Shown: positions 50,507 through 52,396 of the stretch, piece by piece
Layout of the letters: the number at the start of each line of letters is the position of its first letter
Numbering within the stretch: position 1 is the first letter of the stretch
Source of the DNA: CAYXAA01 sp964462985
GTDB lineage: Bacteria > Pseudomonadota > Alphaproteobacteria > Rhizobiales > Stappiaceae
Assembly: GCA_964462985.1 (NCBI GenBank)
Contig: CAYXAA010000031.1
Span: 1 to 52,396 of the forward strand
Reading direction: 5' to 3'
Length of the DNA: 52,396 nucleotides
Position numbers and translations under genes: made by a program
The notes under the pieces: generated by a model
The model's database searches: none
What the model saw: the letters and a program-made list of their open reading frames with translations, nothing else
What the model was told of the DNA's origin: nothing

Positions 50507-51751
50507 TCAAGCTCGGCGGGGCTTGAGCAGCGCGAGCGCTGGGGCAAGCGCAAGCAGGAGTGGGACCACCCAGAACCGGCCATACACATGCGGGACGGCC
50601 AGAAGGACGAGAGAAAAAAGGCACAGGGTGGTTGCCGCGCAAAGGGCGGCCAGGGCGCCATCCTTGCGGCGGTAGGCAGACACGACCACGATGGCGGCGC
50701 CTGTCATCATGATGGCAAAGCCGGCCAGCGCGATCAGTCCGCCCTCATTCCAAATCAGAAGATAGAAGTTATGAACCGGAGCGCGCCACTCGCTGATGAG
50801 CCGGTACTGATCGGCGCCATAGCCGAGGAGCAAGGCTTCCTCGCCGAGGCGTATGGCTTCCTGGTTTATCGCCATCCGGTCTGTGAAGGTGCCGGCCTCG
50901 CTGAGGTCGCCTGTTTCGAGCCCGCTCAGCACGCGCTTTTGAAAAATGGGCGGAAGATAGTCGCGCAGGTCCGGCACGCTCAGGGCATTAACCGCAAGCC
51001 ACGCCCCGACAACTCCCAGCACCATCTGCAGTGGCGAGCATGTAAACAGCAAATAAAGCGCCAGGCCGATGAGAAAGCCATAAAGCGCCGTGTTGGAGCC
51101 GGTCAGCATGATGCCGTAGCCGCTCAGGGCGGCGAAACCCAAGGCGGCAACCCGGGGAATCGACCCTGCGGAACCCAGCGCCAGCGCCATTGGCACCGAC
51201 ATCGCGATCAATGCCCCATTCTCATTGTCGCGTTCGACAAAGCCCCGCCAGCGGCCGCTCATGCTGACAAAGAGTGTCCCCTTCTCCCCAACGACATTCA
51301 TGACGTAGATGCCGTGCAGAACCATGATCGCGATGGAGGCGATGAAAACCTTCATCAGGAGCTCGGATTCTTTCCAGGGGCGATCGAGGAGAATGACGGG
51401 CAGCAGAAGATAGGCGAACAGGTACTGCGCCATCAAAATCAGCCCGCGGTCGACCGCTCCCGCAAGCAGGCTGCTGATCAGCAGTGCGCCGAGCATCAGG
51501 AACAGCCCGGCGACCCAGAACCCGTTGCCGGGGCCAAGCGGCCGCAGATTGCATCGCCGGTTCACAAGCATGATGAACAGGCACAGGCACGCGCAGGCGT
51601 CGCTCAACGTGAAATAGAAGGCCGGCAGTTTCAGGATGTTCACCGGCGCGAAGAAGACCGTCCCGCATGCCAGCGCAAGTTCCAGTCGGCGCCCTTCGGT
51701 TCTGAGGCCGCGCGGCGTCGCCATGCTGTCTGGAAAAGGATGCGAGTACAT
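50507..51751 (-). CDS. O-antigen ligase/polymerase-like membrane protein (Wzy/WaaL family)
   Basis: A 414-aa inner-membrane protein with about ten to twelve helices. A large periplasmic loop (roughly 230-330) holds GFVERDNENGALIAM just before it and NFYLLIWNEGGLIALAGF with VHNFYL after it; the VHNxYL pattern is typical of Wzy_C/O-antigen ligases. TGSNTALYGFLIGLALYLL is also family-like. It would polymerise or transfer a lipid-linked glycan in the periplasm. A Wzz-type gene lies divergently, 114 bases away. Polymerase and ligase cannot be told apart by sequence. Confidence 0.88.
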   Translation of the reverse strand: MYSHPFPDSMATPRGLRTEGRRLELALACGTVFFAPVNILKLPAFYFTLSDACACLCLFIMLVNRRCNLRPLGPGNGFWVAGLFLMLGALLISSLLAGAVDRGLILMAQYLFAYLLLPVILLDRPWKESELLMKVFIASIAIMVLHGIYVMNVVGEKGTLFVSMSGRWRGFVERDNENGALIAMSVPMALALGSAGSIPRVAALGFAALSGYGIMLTGSNTALYGFLIGLALYLLFTCSPLQMVLGVVGAWLAVNALSVPDLRDYLPPIFQKRVLSGLETGDLSEAGTFTDRMAINQEAIRLGEEALLLGYGADQYRLISEWRAPVHNFYLLIWNEGGLIALAGFAIMMTGAAIVVVSAYRRKDGALAALCAATTLCLFSLVLLAVPHVYGRFWVVPLLLALAPALALLKPRRA

Positions 51752-51865
51752 AAGACGCCTCTATAAATATCACTAGAATATAATTTCTTAAATTATCCGC
51801 TTCAAATGGCATGTCAATGAAAATATCAAGAATAGTGTGATGCATTTGTCTTGTTAGGGGATTGA

Positions 51866-52396
51866 ATGCTACAGGACGCGTCTAAAAGAGCTCTGGGTAT
51901 TCAGTCGATATACGATCTGGATACGACCCGGCCGTTAGAGAAAGCGACCAGCGGCATCGGGGTTCGTGAGCTTTTGACTTTGATGTGGCGACGGCGATTC
52001 TTCATTGCCGGCGCTTCGGTGGTCGGTTTGATATTCCTGATTCTGGCTGTCCTTTCCATGCGCGACATCTACGGTGCGACAGCCACCCTGGTGCTTGAGC
52101 GCAATGAAGCGCGAATGCTTGAGGCCGTCACGCAAATCCAGGGGGCGGAGCGCGACCGGATCGCCGTTGAGACGGAGATGGACGTCATCGAGTCTCGAAT
52201 TTTCGCCAGCAGGATCGTTGACGAGTTCAATCTGGTCGAGAACCCCTGGTACAATCCTTACCTGCCCAATAAGGAAGAAGGCTACACACCCGTCCGCGTT
52301 TTCCGCACTCTGGTGAAACAGGGCATTGGCCTGCTCGCGGTGCTCCTCGATATCGAGCGGGAAGAGAAGCCGGCCGAGCCTCCGAACATGGAGGTG
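51866..52396 (+). CDS. Wzz-domain polysaccharide chain-length protein, N-terminal part (cut by window end)
   Basis: Open to the last base of the window; 177 codons are visible. After about 35 residues comes RELLTLMWRRRFFIAGASVV, leading into the first membrane helix, then a Wzz-type periplasmic start (ATLVLERNEARMLE, ETEMDVIESRIFASRIVDEFNLVENPWYNPYLP). The pattern of ExxVIxSxxxAxxVxxxLxL is that of GumC/ExoP/Wzz co-polymerases. ATG 51866 has AGGGG five bases upstream. The C-terminal part, which might include a BY-kinase domain, lies outside the window. It probably sets polymer length with the divergent Wzy-like protein. Confidence 0.87.
   Translation, partial: MLQDASKRALGIQSIYDLDTTRPLEKATSGIGVRELLTLMWRRRFFIAGASVVGLIFLILAVLSMRDIYGATATLVLERNEARMLEAVTQIQGAERDRIAVETEMDVIESRIFASRIVDEFNLVENPWYNPYLPNKEEGYTPVRVFRTLVKQGIGLLAVLLDIEREEKPAEPPNMEV

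Noticed and set aside
50312..51766. 484-codon plus-strand open frame antisense to the Wzy-like gene
   Set aside because: Low-complexity, Gln/Arg-rich translation without recognisable domains; the minus strand has membrane helices and VHNFYL. Its first 65 codons lie in AT-rich spacer without a good ribosome site.
1..52396. tRNA, rRNA, CRISPR arrays, transposases, integrases, toxin-antitoxin or restriction genes
   Set aside because: None of the characteristic sequences were seen on either strand by reading; a covariance-model and profile search would settle this.

Overview
The window looks like chromosome from a GC-rich alphaproteobacterium, most likely Hyphomicrobiales (rhizobia and relatives). 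Pointers are the block rnj - methylmalonyl-CoA epimerase - DUF1467 - proS - lolC - lolD, the short alphaproteobacterial prolyl-tRNA synthetase, the rhizobial-type rhamnose locus (rhaDI facing rhaRSTPQUK), a dCache-HAMP-cyclase, and a pca gene set under an IclR regulator. No rRNA, tRNA, CRISPR array, insertion sequence or phage gene was seen. The assembly has two N runs, inside proS and rhaI, and both can be interpreted.

Layout. 1-9.7 kb: housekeeping genes (RNase J, epimerase, DUF1467, ProRS, lipoprotein-release LolCD, MoaA, DUF971, an L,D-transpeptidase lipoprotein), with an orphan minus-strand terminator at 2.9 kb that may end an unannotated small RNA. 9.6-11.7 kb: a membrane adenylate/guanylate cyclase. 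11.8-22.9 kb: L-rhamnose uptake and catabolism, i.e. DeoR regulator, ABC transporter, mutarotase and kinase on the minus strand, aldolase-dehydrogenase and isomerase on the plus strand; a mirrored array of 7-mers spaced 10 bp lies between the divergent units. 23.1-25.4 kb: stress genes (Usp, DUF3775, Hsp20). 25.5-31.6 kb: nitrite-respiration island (pseudoazurin, nirK, nirV, NnrR, NnrS and small DUF6522, DUF1858 and DUF2249 proteins). Three promoter regions here carry a TTG-N8-CAA box at similar distances from the starts; no NO-reductase genes are in the window. 31.8-34.1 kb: an MFS exporter and a divergent AraC regulator. 34.2-37.6 kb: the last steps of the beta-ketoadipate pathway (pcaIJF) with an IclR regulator.

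37.7-52.4 kb: cell-surface polysaccharide region. A seven-gene minus-strand unit encodes glucose-1-phosphate cytidylyltransferase (RfbF), CDP-glucose 4,6-dehydratase (RfbG), an RfbH-like 3-dehydrase with His in place of the PLP lysine and without the Fe-S cysteines, a TylC3/NovU-type sugar C-methyltransferase, an SDR lacking the usual Lys of YxxxK, a GtrB-like polyprenyl-phosphate glycosyltransferase and a GtrA-like flippase. Read together they suggest a CDP-activated C-methyl-branched 3,6-dideoxyhexose that is loaded on undecaprenyl phosphate and flipped; the adjacent GT-C membrane protein could be the final transferase. This is my main candidate for an undescribed system. It is followed by a GT4 glycosyltransferase, a NarL-type response regulator with a soluble histidine kinase, an 851-bp AT-rich stretch without genes, an O-antigen ligase/polymerase-like protein, and the start of a Wzz-type chain-length protein cut by the window end.
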